A stretch of DNA of 64,000 bases from Alitta virens (taxonomy: Eukaryota > Annelida > Polychaeta > Phyllodocida > Nereididae). The notes under the pieces are model-generated. The model did no database searches, was not told where the DNA came from, and saw only the letters and a program-made list of their open reading frames with translations. Below, piece after piece: positions 1 through 12,053 of this stretch. Every line of letters begins with the position of its first letter. Positions within the stretch are counted from its first letter, which is position 1. The translations under genes and the position numbers were made by a program. The stretch covers positions 23,248,313-23,312,312 of the forward strand of contig OW028585.1 in the NCBI GenBank assembly GCA_932294295.1, written 5' to 3'.

Positions 1-3000
1 GATCATAAAAAGTAATTTTTATTAATGCAAAAAGCATTAATGATTATGTAATGTTAACAATTTATCAATATACTGTATGTACCTTTTTGAGAAATGAAGC
101 TAGGAAAATAACATTTGTTCATAGTATAAGTACAGTTAGGCGGGGGGGCAGAATGCCACAAGTACTCATTGTCGTGGTGCGAAAGTTGGTTCTATTCTTG
201 GGCCAACCTTGTCACAACTTCCTTTATTTTTCTTCTGAGAAATGAAATTTTAGAATTGAGTCAATTTCTTGTTTTACTTCTAAATATGATAGCTTCCTTG
301 TAATCAGTGAGATAATTAATCTGGTCACTAATGTTTTCCACTATTTAGATAAGCCTATTAGGACCTAATTAGAAAGTTTTCCTTTGTTCAACATTGCAGT
401 CTAATAACACTTCCCATTGAATTACACAATTTTAAAGCCGTTTATTTAACTATACTTTTGTCCATCATACATTACAATAAAGCAATTCCTATGTGTGTAT
501 GTGACCAATTTTAACTAATTTATGCAGGTATACATTCTGAGTGTTTGAGAATAATAAATATTGTTTATGAGAATTTGGCTTATGAAACCATAGGCCTAGG
601 TCCACAGAGTCCAGGTATTGCTATGTCCACAATAAGTTATACATACAACATACATGTATGCAGATAACGTTTTAGTTGGGGGGGGGGGGGGTTATTTCAT
701 CCAAATAACCAAATAAATATATATATATTATATTTATTTAAAGGTGCCCTAAAATAAAATTTAAACTTTCTTACTTTTGTTAGCCATGTGAAAATTGGAA
801 ATTTCAGATTCCTAGGTTAATTGGTTAATGTTGAGCCCTAAAAAACAGACTTTAAAGTTGACATTCTCCAGTCATAATTACTGCAGTTGAAGAAGTAGCT
901 CATTGTTGACATATAGGTTTTTTGTGATCTCATGTTGGTAAAATTCATTCATTTATATGCATGATCTAACATCACAAACTAATTGCGCTGACCAGGGGTC
1001 AAGTGCCTGGGAATCACTGAGGTGTGACCAAGATGCACCATGAACAAAACTTTAAGCAGGAGATTCACTTTAAGTTTGTGGTTTTTAGTGTTTTAAAATT
1101 ACATGTATTTGCAGTATGACCAGTGAAAGTTTGTTTCCAATATAAATGCCAACACCTTGATAAAATAAAATAAAATCCATTTTAGGGCACTTTAAGATTA
1201 CATTTGTCCATATCAAAATATGATGTCTTGGATTGAGGGCAATGCGACAGACATTATTTCAGTTATGTCTTATGATTTTGTTTTGGAATAAATAGATACA
1301 ATAAAAGCGATAATTAGCTACATATGAGATGTTTAAAGCCGAGATAGGATGACATGAGAGGTTGATCATTGTAAAATTGCATGGTTTCATCAGCAATGAA
1401 CTCAGTCTGATAAATGCAATTGATACAGTCAATTCTCAGTCATACAGTACGCCAGTGGGTGCTTCAGAAGCATCTGCACATTCTGGTTTTCCTCAAAGTT
1501 TACCTCGGTCACTTGTCCCACCATTTGGCCCAGTCTATATATTTGATGGGCACCCTGCCCCCCTGGTTTAACATAAACCTTCATCTCTCGGCTATTTATA
1601 CCCTATAATCTTCCAATTTACATTAACATGATTATTTTTCTAATGCCTAAAAACTGAGAAATTAGATTTATATAAGCATCCATAATTAGCCAATTATTAT
1701 TAAATGCCAAAGACATAAAAGTTCAGAGGAGAGGTTACCTCAGGAAGGAAGGAATTCTTATAATTGAAGAAATTACCAGCAGGTTAAAAGTTCTGAAGGT
1801 CCATATTCATGTACTGGAATTTTTTGATGAGCCTCAAAATAAAATAATGTAACTCTTCAGGTCAAAAGTATAGAAAGAGGGTAAAACAAATCATCCCATA
1901 AATGGTTATGACCTTCTCATATAGGGTTAATGGGCAATAAAGCACCTTGTCCGCACAAGTTTAATATTTTTATGGGGTTATAATGACTCAAACAGTATGT
2001 TTGCCATTAGCTGCAGATGTTGATATGAAAATATGAATGACACCATTATAGTCGTTGACCTTAATCGCACTGCCGTAAATTTGGATTGAAGATTTCAGTG
2101 TTAATGTCAAGATGCCATGGAGTGACTCCATGATATATCCAAGAATACATAACAAGAGCAGCCCAATTTAAGCCTAAAATGTATGAAACATGATGCTCAG
2201 ATTACATGTCATTTTCATTTAACCATGGAGCCAAAAGTCAATCATCTACTCTGTAACGTAAGTTAGGATGGTTAATTTGCCATGTGACAATATAAAATAT
2301 CCATACTTGCTTCCAGTATATTGATTGTGCGATTCAGCACATTTTTGATAAATATTTGCACTGATTCTTAACATTTCCTTTCGTTTTTTATTCAATTGTA
2401 TGAGCAATTAAACATATTGGTTAGGCATGATCGAACAGGGTACTTTTATTGGAAGGCGCGGAAAAACGGGTACACACATGGGGCAAAATGAGACATTGAA
2501 AATTCTCTTACCTTTTGGCACTGTCACCAAGTGTAAATAGTATAAATTACCTAATGGCATCGCAGATATCTCCATAACAGTAATTTCAATGATCCAGACA
2601 CTTTGTGTTAATATGCGAAAAAATGTATTTTTCTTAAAATATTTATCTTTTTGGGAAATTGCAATTAAATAGGTTAATGAACGTGACTCATTAATGTATG
2701 ATATTCACTCTGGAAGAGCAATTACTGTAGTTGATTTTCAGTTATAAATTTTGAGTGTAATGGACATAATTTGTTATTGTTGATTAACTTCATTAAATAA
2801 GTCCATGGGAGCAAAATGGGACAGACTGAATGGGGCAAAATGGGGTCGCCCAGATATCATTGCTAATGTCCCCATTTTGCCCCACTTCCCTTTTTCTTTC
2901 CTTTTTAACCGTGAATCTCTAAACCTATTATGATATTGAAACAGGGAAAAAAATTAGAATGAGACACAGTAAAAAAAACACGATGTGACATAACCAATTT

Positions 3001-3433
3001 TCTACCAGTGACATATAGTGGTAGACTACCACGATATAGATAGCCCATGATTAAATCAACATTATTTTTGGGAAATGTGTTTCACTAAAGACATTCACTT
3101 ACTGCCCATTAATATGCCTTTTGTCTTTTAGCTAATCAGGATCATGTTTTTGGTATTTTGACTGATGTGAAAGGTATTCAAGAAAACATAACCCTTGCTG
3201 AAATATATAAAATACATTAAACTTGACATATATATATGAAATTCTATACAAGTCACCCTACAAGGGAACAAGTACTACTAATCTCCCCGTTATTTCCTAT
3301 ACATTGCATAAAGGAAAACTTTATACCACTAAATTCTAGTTAGGTTGATAGGATCTTTAGGATCCAGACAGCATTTCGGATTATTTCATTCAATTACACA
3401 CTGGTAATTACTGTGCATATTTTTTTTTTTCAG
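1..3433. other. Left arm 5' flank, no clear gene
   Basis: AT-rich sequence upstream of the kinase exon. It contains a G run at 678-690, short AT repeats, a MITE-like unit near 2,478-2,886 and a 69-codon open frame at 1,362-1,571. That frame is preserved in the right arm at 31,322-31,531, but an overlapping frame is equally preserved, so this is not evidence of coding. A promoter or 5' exon of the kinase-transposase gene should lie here or further upstream. I cannot point to one. Confidence 0.5.
2478..2886. mobile_element. MITE-like unit with TGGGGCAAAATG ends
   Basis: atggggcaaaatgagaca near 2,478 is opposed by gtccccattttgccccac near 2,868-2,886. A further internal inverted pair (tggggcaaaatgggg at about 2,830 against the right end) can form a hairpin. 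There is no coding sequence between. The same unit is in the right arm near 30,010-30,425. The ends suggest a non-autonomous DNA transposon; the family is not identified. Confidence 0.45.
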
Positions 3434-4565
3434 GTGAAATTATTCCTGTTCAGCAACAGCAGTACCATGAAACGTGGTGTACGACGCAAGTCATTTGACG
3501 CCCAACCTGCACTCCTGCAACCACCGGTGCCAATCAACAATGTCACCTGCATTGACAAAAATGATCTCAAATTTTTGAAGTTCATTGTCAGTGGCACATA
3601 TGGGCAAGTCTTGTTATACCAGCATGGCCTAATCAAATGCGTGATGAAGGAGAGCATCCACAACACCGATGTGTGTAATAAACTGTTCATCAAAGAAATG
3701 CAACTGCTTAGTGCAATCAACCATGCTAACATTGTGCAATTCATTGGCATTGTGAGGGACACTGAGCAGCAAAAATTCGGGATGCTAATGGAGTATCTGT
3801 CGTTCGACTTCAAGCATTATTTTGATGGACAATGTCCCCCCTCCGTTTCAACTTTGAGTTCTTTCATGAGAACTTTGAACAAAATAAAATTCGAAGACAT
3901 GGAACATTTTCAGTTATTCATAGCAAGGGACATTGTGAAAGGACTGCAGCATCTTCATGATATGGGGATTGTGCACAGAGACTTGAAACCTGATAACATT
4001 CTCATATCCAATCAACATTTCGAACATGTTGATTCATCATATCTTGATGAAATGTTCTTCAAAATACCTGTGGTGGCAAAATTAACAGACTTTGGGGAAG
4101 GAAGAGCTGAACTCATACAAACGGCCACTGTATTTTCCACATGCACTGGCACCCTGAATGCCCGGAGGGGTACTCCACCATACATGGCTCCTGAAGTATT
4201 GTCTCATGATGGCATATCTCCCCTAGGTTTGCATGAACTCAAATTAGCTGATGTCTGGTCAGTTACAATGGTCCTATTTATGATGCTAAATCCTGATTCA
4301 ACCTGCCCATTCTACTACGAGTACAGCAATGCCAAGAAACACAATGACAATGCAAACAAGGAACCATGTGACATTTTCAAAGATGTTATCACTGAAGGAC
4401 GCATGCCCATGGAAAGCCTGCAGTACTCAGAAATACGAGAACTAAATGATCCATGCTTCGAGATGCGTATCTGATGGGGGCCCGCTTCAATCCATATGAG
4501 AGACAACCACTCAGCAAAGTACTTCAGTGCCTTGAACTAGCTGTTTCGTCTTCACAAGCTCAAAT
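3434..4565 (+). pseudogene. Protein kinase exon, left copy (frameshifted)
   Basis: This exon encodes a eukaryotic protein kinase domain. It follows a T-rich acceptor ending cag at 3,433, with a good start at 3,467 (accATGa), and ends at donor GTAAGT (4,566). Visible motifs are a glycine loop at residues ~40-47 (SGTYGQV), the beta-3 lysine in VMKE (~60), HRDLKPDN (~170), DFG followed by EGRA, GTPPYMAPE and DVWS. This is a full, apparently catalytic kinase fold, Ser/Thr or dual-specificity by HRDLKPDN. In this copy the first loop glycine is replaced (IVSGTYG; the right arm has IGSGTYG), which may weaken ATP binding. The reading frame stops at 4,474 within the last kinase helices, but the next frame continues with kinase-like sequence to the donor. 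A one-base indel present in both arms therefore breaks it. The exon is the first recognisable part of the kinase-protease-transposase gene. Confidence 0.85.
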
Positions 4566-7482
4566 GTAAGTGTCCTTTAAATTCATTTTCTATTGTTCAG
4601 TGCTGCCCCCAGCCCCTAATCAAAATTATGTGGATACCATAAAATACAGCAATCAACCAAGGAAGTTTGTAATGCCTACATAGGCGAACCATGAAGCCTT
4701 AGCCCCTCATGCTGCCCAAGCTCCAGGTCTAATGAATAAAAGCAAATGCTAATTAATAGTAATACAAATGTAATGAATCCAAAAGCATGAAAACTATATA
4801 ATAAAAACATGTGTATAAAAGATGTGTAATACTGATATATAATGAGCATCCATCATGAAGGTTGCAAATATATATAAGAACAGGCCACAGCTTAAATTAA
4901 TATTGGCTTATATAGGAATTAGCAAAGTGCCTATATATAAGTTATCATGTTTTGGCGATTATTTAGGTGTATATTTCCTAAGTAAAATGTTCTCTCTCTC
5001 TTTTTCTCTCGCTCAATCAATCAATCTTTATTCGCCTCAGTAATTGAGATCATTGAGAAATGAGCATGTCTACATAAACATACATAAATCATATCATATT
5101 ATGCAAAGTGCATGACTACATTATTTCTCAACATTTTTATGGATTAACATACATTACCAGAATTCAGGGAATATAGCAGGATTATTAAAATTTCCATATT
5201 TTCATTATTATAAAAAAATAATGAAGTAAATGTAAAATTAAAATTCTAGCTAAACTTTATGTATCTTGGTATCATAATAATAGTTGAGATGTAGAGTTTT
5301 GCGAAAATATTAGTTTTTCACATTTCCCCTCATCATAGACCGCAGGGCTTTTATAGCTATAGAGATTGGCCAGAAATGAAATCTAATATTTACAATAACT
5401 TACAATCATGTCTGTTAAGTACAATTGGAAAGAATAAAAAAAGGTGGATGTTCATTATTATCTACCGTAGTGTAAACAATGAAATTGCATTAATGTATTA
5501 GTATGAATTGCAAATATGCAAATATCTGATTGGACTAAACATTAATCAGATACTTTTTTTATATAAGAATTACAGCATACATGTCATGTTTGATATCATT
5601 TTGCATGTTTTTTTATGACAAATTTGATGGTGATGTTAAATAATCAATATTTACAAGTTCCACGAGTTTCATACTTGAAATATACTTCAAACAGCCACTA
5701 AATTGGACCCATATTGTGGCCAGCTGGTACTTGTTATGCTTGGCTGATCAGAAGGCGTTAGCCAATCTAATTCTGTCTTCATTTAAAATATTTTCTTCAA
5801 TACATTTACTTAAGATAGGCGCACCAATAAATATATTCTTTCACATTCTTTAAAGCACAATTTTCTCTTGGTGTTGGGTTCAGATGTATGTTTGCCACAT
5901 ATACATATATAGTTCTCCAAACTTTTAGGGATATCATTGTAAACATAGAGCACCCATCCTCGGTCCACACTTGGATTTAGGGAAAATTACAAACAAATCA
6001 ATTTGCAACTATTTTTCATCTTTTCCATTATGAAAAAGGTATGAAATGAATGTCAAAGTGAAGTCTTGAGAGGGAAAGCACTGTAATTTATACATTTTGT
6101 AGCCAAATTAAATTTTTGTAGGTATAATCTTGGTGAAATTAGAACAGGAGAGAACACTGAAGCACAAAAAACACGCCCCTAATTGAGGAGCAATAGTGCA
6201 ACAATGAGCATGAAATATACATATCAGTTTTAAGCATATTTATTAATATTGCATGATATGCAGAATTTGATTTTTCGGAGCACTAAAGCTCCTCTACATC
6301 TCCACCTACATACATGAAGTTTAACTTGTAAAAGGTCGAAATCATAGTAATGTAAATTTATTTCAAAACTTTAACATCACATATATTTCATACTTTTTCA
6401 TTATAATGGAAATTTAGTGAAATTATAAAAATTTGTTGTTGCTACATTGCGTAAACCATGGAGTGTATGTTTACTATGACATCCATACAATTGCCTACGT
6501 AAAGTTATATAAATAGGTATTTAATTTTGATGACTTTCTAGATATCATACTCTTAATATATAAGATATCATGATATATTTATGAAAAGAAAGTGCCTAAA
6601 TAATTGGTCAAAGAATGTTTTAATTCACCCTTTTGTCAAATATCTCTAATGCCATTTCTCACTTTGGTCTCCCATCAATCAGTTTAAAGACCCTTTACAC
6701 TTCAATATTTTATATTTAATGCTGCAGTTTATCACAACATTGTGCAGTGAGTCATGAATTACAATCCTTAATATTTTGAATCTGAAACTTATACACAGAC
6801 AGTAAAGTAGGTTAATAGATTGGATTAATTGTGGTATCATGCATATGGTTATTTAATTGGTTCATTCCTTGGCGAGATAAAAAGTGTTCCACTCCAATCT
6901 GCATTATTTTTGCCACTGGCATGATCTGGTGTATGAAATGACAAAATAAAATAAAAAATTTATCATTTGCCCCATGGGTAAATTATTTGACAAAAGTAAA
7001 GATATCTCCAACCCCATGTGTTGGACTATCCAGCTTTAAAAGATGAAATGCTGAAAACATGTATGTAATTAGGTTTCAAACAATTTTAAATTTGTAACAT
7101 TTCTTTTTTAAAGGAGATTTAAAACTAAACACCCCAATTTATAACTCTCCTCTCCCCTTGCAAGCAATTTGTAATTGCATCATAATTTTCATATAAACAG
7201 ATAATTAAATCTAAACAAATTAGACGGCAGTATACTGAAATATTTATCTCTGTGTGAGTATTATGATGTATATGGGGTATGAGTGGACATAGTGCAGGCA
7301 ATGAGGATCAATGCAATCCACTGCAATCTGTATTGGTGATGATGGTTCTTTTTTCTTTTTTCTTTGCATATAGAACATTTGATGTACTGAGAAGCATCTA
7401 CTAAGCCATTATACCTAATAGTTAAGTAAATTAACAAGCAAAGTTATCTCTAGTCAAATAAAGCAATGTTTGATTATTGCAG
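4566..7482 (+). other. Intron-like interval, left arm
   Basis: Non-coding AT-rich sequence between the kinase exon and the 17-residue-repeat exon. It holds a CT-rich stretch near 4,991-5,015 and a truncated dispersed repeat (about 5,580-5,760) related to copies at 27.1, 33.4 and 46.4 kb. No convincing exon was seen. Confidence 0.55.
5580..5760 (+). repeat. Dispersed repeat family R1, truncated copy
   Basis: The stretch with catgtttgatatcattttgc and cttgttatgcttggctgat recurs at 46,440-46,640 (same orientation), and at 27,150-27,330 and 33,430-33,620 (opposite). Here it ends abruptly at ctgatcagaaggcgttagcc. The right arm continues with ~270 bp more of the element, so this copy has probably lost its outer part. 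Confidence 0.7.
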
Positions 7483-7979
7483 GGAGGCTGCTGGACTTGT
7501 TGAGTGTAGCAACAATGAGTTGCATTTGGCTTCATCGGTGGGAAGAACCTCTACAGATGATCAAGCTGAAGTAGAAATTGCTGAAGCAGATGGAAGGACT
7601 TCAATGGAGGACCAGGCTGAAGTTCAAATCGCTGAAGCAAGTGGAAGGACTTCTATGGAGGACCAGGCTGAAGTTCAAATCGCCGAAGCAAGTGGAAGGA
7701 CTTCAATGGAGGATCAGGCTGAAGTTCAAATCACCGCAGCAAGTGGAAGGACTTCAATGGAGGACCAGGCTGAAGTTCAAATCGCTGAAGCAAGTGGAAG
7801 GACTTCTATGGAGGACCAGGCTGAAGTTCAAATCGCCGAAGCAAGCGGAAGGACTTCAATGGAGGACCAGGCTGAAGTTCAAATCGCCGAAGCAAGTGGA
7901 AGGACTTCAATGGAAGACCAGGCTGAAGTTCAAATCACTCAAGCAGGTGCAAGGACCTCAACAAAAAGACAATCTACTG
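7483..7979 (+). CDS. 17-residue tandem-repeat exon (8 units)
   Basis: Exon between acceptor ag at 7,482 and donor GTAAGG at 7,980. It is open throughout and encodes eight near-perfect copies of a 17-residue unit, consensus GRTSMEDQAEVQIAEAS, each from a 51-bp DNA repeat. The first and last units are more diverged (GRTSTDDQ..., ARTSTKRQ), as expected when unequal exchange homogenises the middle. The unit is acidic and hydrophilic with periodic alanines and glutamates, perhaps a flexible or helical spacer. No known repeat family is recognised. The intron phases (2 before, 1 after) connect to the next small exon. The mirrored exon has six units. Confidence 0.65.
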
Positions 7980-8086
7980 GTAAGGATATGAAATTATCTA
8001 TCAAGTTGTGTCACCTCTTTGCATTTCAATACATTGGTGAACTTGCAGACAAAAAACCATAAGTTGCACTTTTTTTGTCATCATAG

Positions 8087-8176
8087 GTCCAGGCAAAATG
8101 TCAGTGTCAAGAAAGAGGGTTGTGGAAGGATACAATGATGAAATGCCCAGTAAGAAGACAAGAATGGTTATTGAGG
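8087..8176 (+). CDS. Short basic linker exon, left copy
   Basis: A 90-bp exon with acceptor atag (8,086) and donor GTGAGT (8,177), phase 1 on both sides. It encodes lysine/arginine-rich sequence (SRKRVVEG, PSKKTRMV) that resembles a nuclear localisation signal. It is conserved with the same borders in the right arm. It links the repeat exon to the protease part of the gene. Exon status is inferred from splice signals, open frame and phase agreement. Confidence 0.5.
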
Positions 8177-8724
8177 GTGAGTTTCAGTTATATCTCATGT
8201 GAATAATACCTAGTTTAAAAAATATACTGTGAATCCTAATAATTTTCTGTTACTTGTTGAAACCGACTGAGTAAGGCTAAAACATTACCTATAAGCAGGG
8301 TAAGATGAGCCATTGTTTCATATATTTCTGATTTATTCATGATAAAGGTATTCAGCACAGTTGACACTGTGGTCATATCTGCCTCAGATGTTGTTATTGT
8401 ATACTATGCTGAAAACACCCTTAGTGCAATTAAACTCATACCCCCCCCCCCCAACACCCCCTTTTCAACAGTGGCTCATCTTACCTCCCTCCACCTTGCA
8501 CTGAGCAACACATGGGAGTGATCATTAATTTTGTTGTACCTAATCTTTTATCGTATTCTGTTAGAATTACATTGAAGATTTTCACTTGTGCTGATATTTC
8601 TCATTCAAAGTGATGGGAGTTGATATTAACAAATGTAGAATAGTGAACTCCTTTTTTTAAATTCTTTAAATCTAATGTAGTCATACTATTCCTACTAAAA
8701 TGGCCCCCCCCCCTTTTTTCACAG

Positions 8725-8768
8725 ATGACATAGGATTCCTGGACTGCATCAGTCTGCTTGATCCGCAG
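8725..8768 (+). CDS. 44-bp linker exon, left copy
   Basis: Exon between a pyrimidine-rich acceptor (tttttcacag, 8,724) and donor GTATGT at 8,769. It is open in the phase delivered by the previous exon and encodes about 15 residues including FLDCISLLDPQ. The mirror exon is at 23,951-23,994. Confidence 0.45.
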
Positions 8769-10524
8769 GTATGTACCGTTACTGCAATTTCTATAATGAT
8801 CATTCATATGTCAAAGATAACATAGAATGAGAATCATAGTTATGAGTAATTAAATACGAAGTGAATAATCTTCAAGGAAAAACATTTCAGCTTCAGAATT
8901 GAGCCGAAATGCAACAATTTCTTAATTAAATAAATATCTAATAAACAAATATTTGTGGGACCTATGGCTGGTTGAGAACATTGTTATGATATATTTCATG
9001 AAATCAAAGCTGACCCCAAAATAAGCTTGCTCATTTTCCATTAAGGCTCTGCACATTATGTTTTTATTTGAGTTGAGCTCACTATATGCTGATTTATGAT
9101 TAAGCTAATGGGGTCTAAAACAGGCAGTTCTTGCAAACTGTCTTACAGATGCGCTGGAAGGTTTGCATACTTCTTGACAAAATAAAACTTATGGCATAAC
9201 CAAAATCTGTTGTATCATTTAAAAGAGGGTCCCAGAGCATATTTTATGTTATATAGTATATCGGATGCTAGCAACAGCCAATTGGCTTGAGTGTATTCCC
9301 ATTTACATAAGGGTCACAAAATGTACTAAACAATTACACAATGGTTTATTGTGAGACATCATATGTACATCCTCAAATGTCATATCCAACTCAGACTTCT
9401 GCTGGCTATACATTTATTTGGGGTGAACATATCTTCATGACTCAAATGTAACATTCGTGCAGAAGCAATAGGTTTACACTAGATACGACTTTAAATAAAA
9501 ACAGAACATACGTTACATACGTATAATTCAACCCAGAAGTCTGACATGCTGACACTTATCCCATTGCCAAGGTTATGAATTGTTCTAGCTCTTGAGTGGC
9601 TTCACGTGGAGGAAAATAATTTTATCCTGAAAATTCTATTAAATTAAATCATTTTACATATAAATCTAGATTAAAAAGCCGACTGAGTAAGGCAAGACCA
9701 TTCCTTATTCCAAGTAGCCACTAGTGCCTCATGCTAATTCTATTTGAAAAATTTAAAGTAATCTTACGGATAATCACCAATATATGAACTGCACTGACAG
9801 CTACTGACAAACAATAGAGTCATTCAATGGCTCGTGGAACTCTAAAAGCAGTCTTAGTAACTAGTTACTATACACACTTATCATTAAACTAACACTTGGC
9901 ATGTGAAAAACAACTATTGGGGGATACTGATAATATCTGATGAGGGAGCAGAGCTAAACTAGGCAATGGTTATTTAGATTATTGGGATAAATTGATCAAT
10001 TATCAACCAAGCCTGCCCTGTGATATTTTCTGAGTGCCTATTTTCATGGAAGTTATTATTCTATTGCAAATCTAATCCAGTGGCGGCTCCAGGATTCTGG
10101 ATTGCAAATGAAGATGTGGCGTAGGCACAGAAAATTTTCACTGTTTCACTTTAAAAAACTGCATTTTGGACTACAGTGTATTCTGAAACTCTTTTTTAAG
10201 TGTTACATCAGATCTTTTTTACATGTTACTTCATGCTATTGACAGTTATTCAATTCCATATATATATATATATATATATATGATTCAGCTTAGCATTTCT
10301 TTAACAAATGATTAAATCAAGGAACAGAACCAAGTGCCACGGTATGACCTATGTATAAAATAGATCTATACTGGGATCCATAATAAATATCCACTTGTTT
10401 TTTGTTAATATTCACAACAATTAAACCCCATCATGCAACCCCCCCCCCCCTTTCCCCTCCTGGAGCTGCCCTTGATCCATTTAAATTCTGTAGTGGATTG
10501 ATTTTTCTTTTGCTTTGGTTTCAG
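8769..10524 (+). other. Intron-like interval, left arm
   Basis: Non-coding, AT-rich. It includes an (AT)n run at about 10,258-10,280 and a MITE-like unit at 10,078-10,476. No other exon was seen. Confidence 0.5.
10078..10476. mobile_element. MITE-like unit with GGCGGCTCCAGGA ends
   Basis: The left end, cagtggcggctccagga at 10,078, faces tcctggagctgccctt at 10,458-10,474, giving imperfect terminal inverted repeats. A 12-C run sits just inside the right end. CAGTGGCG-type ends are common in short non-autonomous DNA transposons of marine invertebrates. The right-arm copy is at about 22,230-22,640. Confidence 0.5.
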
Positions 10525-11253
10525 GGATCATGCATCTTTGGAAAGATACATCAAGCCTCTCCAGATGTCTTTGACCATGAAGCCGCTGGTCACAGTGCTC
10601 TACCATTTCGATGATGGCAATTGTTGCACAGCACTTAAAGCCAATGAAACATTGGAAGTCTGAAGACCTGGATGCTATTGTGACAGAGGGAGACCGTCAC
10701 CATGTGTCTCGATTAGTTTATTTGGGATGGCCATCCAATAGAGATGATACAATGTTGGATATTGACGAAATCCCTAGTGTCATGAACTGTAGGCTGTGGG
10801 GAACCAATACCTCAGTAAGCTTAGGCTTTACTGAGGGAGCTGTTTACGGATTTACCAACCAAATCAGTGATATGCTGAAAAAGGCTGTTAAATGTTATCC
10901 AAAAATGTCTTTTCTGCTGAGGATGCAAGGTAGATATCGTGCTCTTTTGTACAAAATCAGCCAATACAGCTTGTTTGATCCCCACGCCTGCAATAGCAAG
11001 GGTCTACCAGATCCAAATGGCAAGGCGTACCTGCTGTCATTCCATTCTATTGATGACGTCATACGACATCTTAACTACATAGCTGAACATTTTCCCTATG
11101 ATCAAGTTGACATCAACCCAGTGTTTGTGGCAGTCTTGGCAGGAGATGAGGCACACTCTGTATTAGCTTCAGCAGATGAGGTCCTCTGCATATCATCTTC
11201 GGCAGATGAAGGCGATGACAGTGACAACCTGTTAACAGAGGAGCCCTCCAAAG
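10525..11253 (+). pseudogene. OTU/C76-like cysteine protease exon, left
   Basis: Exon with acceptor tttcag (10,524) and donor GTAAAT (11,254). The main open frame (10,611-11,253, with the frame extending back to 10,593) shows the pattern of a papain-fold protease related to OTU and herpesvirus-tegument (C76-type) deubiquitinases found in many transposon proteins. It has a Gln-Cys pair with following MMAIV helix (10,593-10,619), a WKSEDLD...EGD block, and LFDPHACNSKG with the candidate catalytic His at 10,983. An acidic tail follows (SADEGDDSD). The residues just upstream (about 10,525-10,590) are open in different frames, and a frame break falls immediately before the Gln-Cys pair. The same break is in the right arm. 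The role would be ubiquitin or SUMO-like cleavage, by family analogy. Family assignment is from motif spacing only. Confidence 0.6.
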
Positions 11254-12053
11254 GTAAATCCATTTGTCAAGCTAATGTCAACTGGCTGGAACATAATAGC
11301 AAAAAAGTTAAGATTTAATTTATTCACCTGGCTAATGCCTGAGCTAAAGTTTAGATTTTTGGACAGAAAACCCCTCAGGTTTTATTTTGGTATAGATATT
11401 TAAGCACTTTTGACTGTCATCCGGTGAGATGAGTGACTTTTTGATTTGGTTGAAGTTCATATCTATCTATTGATATACCTAGCTAGCTAGCTAGCCAGCT
11501 ATCTATATAACTGTTTATCTCTTTTTAATTACTACTTAAATTACATGATGGAGAATTTCATCGGTCAAGAATTAGGGAAATATGATATTTTAGGGGCACC
11601 CCTTGATAGTGGCAACTGGCCTTAGTGAGGTGTCCTTACAATAGAAAAACGCATGTGATAATTATCTAGTCACTTATTTTTGTTAAAATTTGGTTCCTCG
11701 TCATTTATTATTTTATTGTCTCCATTACAAAAAGTGATCATCTCACTCTGACTCCATGTTTAAGAGGAGGCCAAGAGCCAGCATTTGTCTTTAAGTCATC
11801 ATTTTGATACTTTCAAAGCACACCAAAAAAATTAATGTGAGGCAGGAAAGAGTTAAACTTTGGTCTTTCCAAGCAAATGCTGTAGCTCTAAAATCCATTC
11901 CAACATTGTTAGGTTAAGAATATTATTTGTATTTGACAAAATGTGGTATTTATTCCTGCATTGAATGTAGAATAACAATGTTTCTTTCTATAATTTATTC
12001 TATAATATATATAATTTTTTAATACATCTAATGATATACCATTGCACTTACAG
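11254..12053 (+). other. Intron-like interval before transposase exon
   Basis: AT-rich, including a short tagc repeat (about 11,481-11,497). Nothing coding seen. Confidence 0.5.

Noticed and set aside
1362..1608. Two overlapping small frames conserved in both arms
   Set aside because: Both frames are conserved equally because the DNA is nearly identical. No splice or family evidence.
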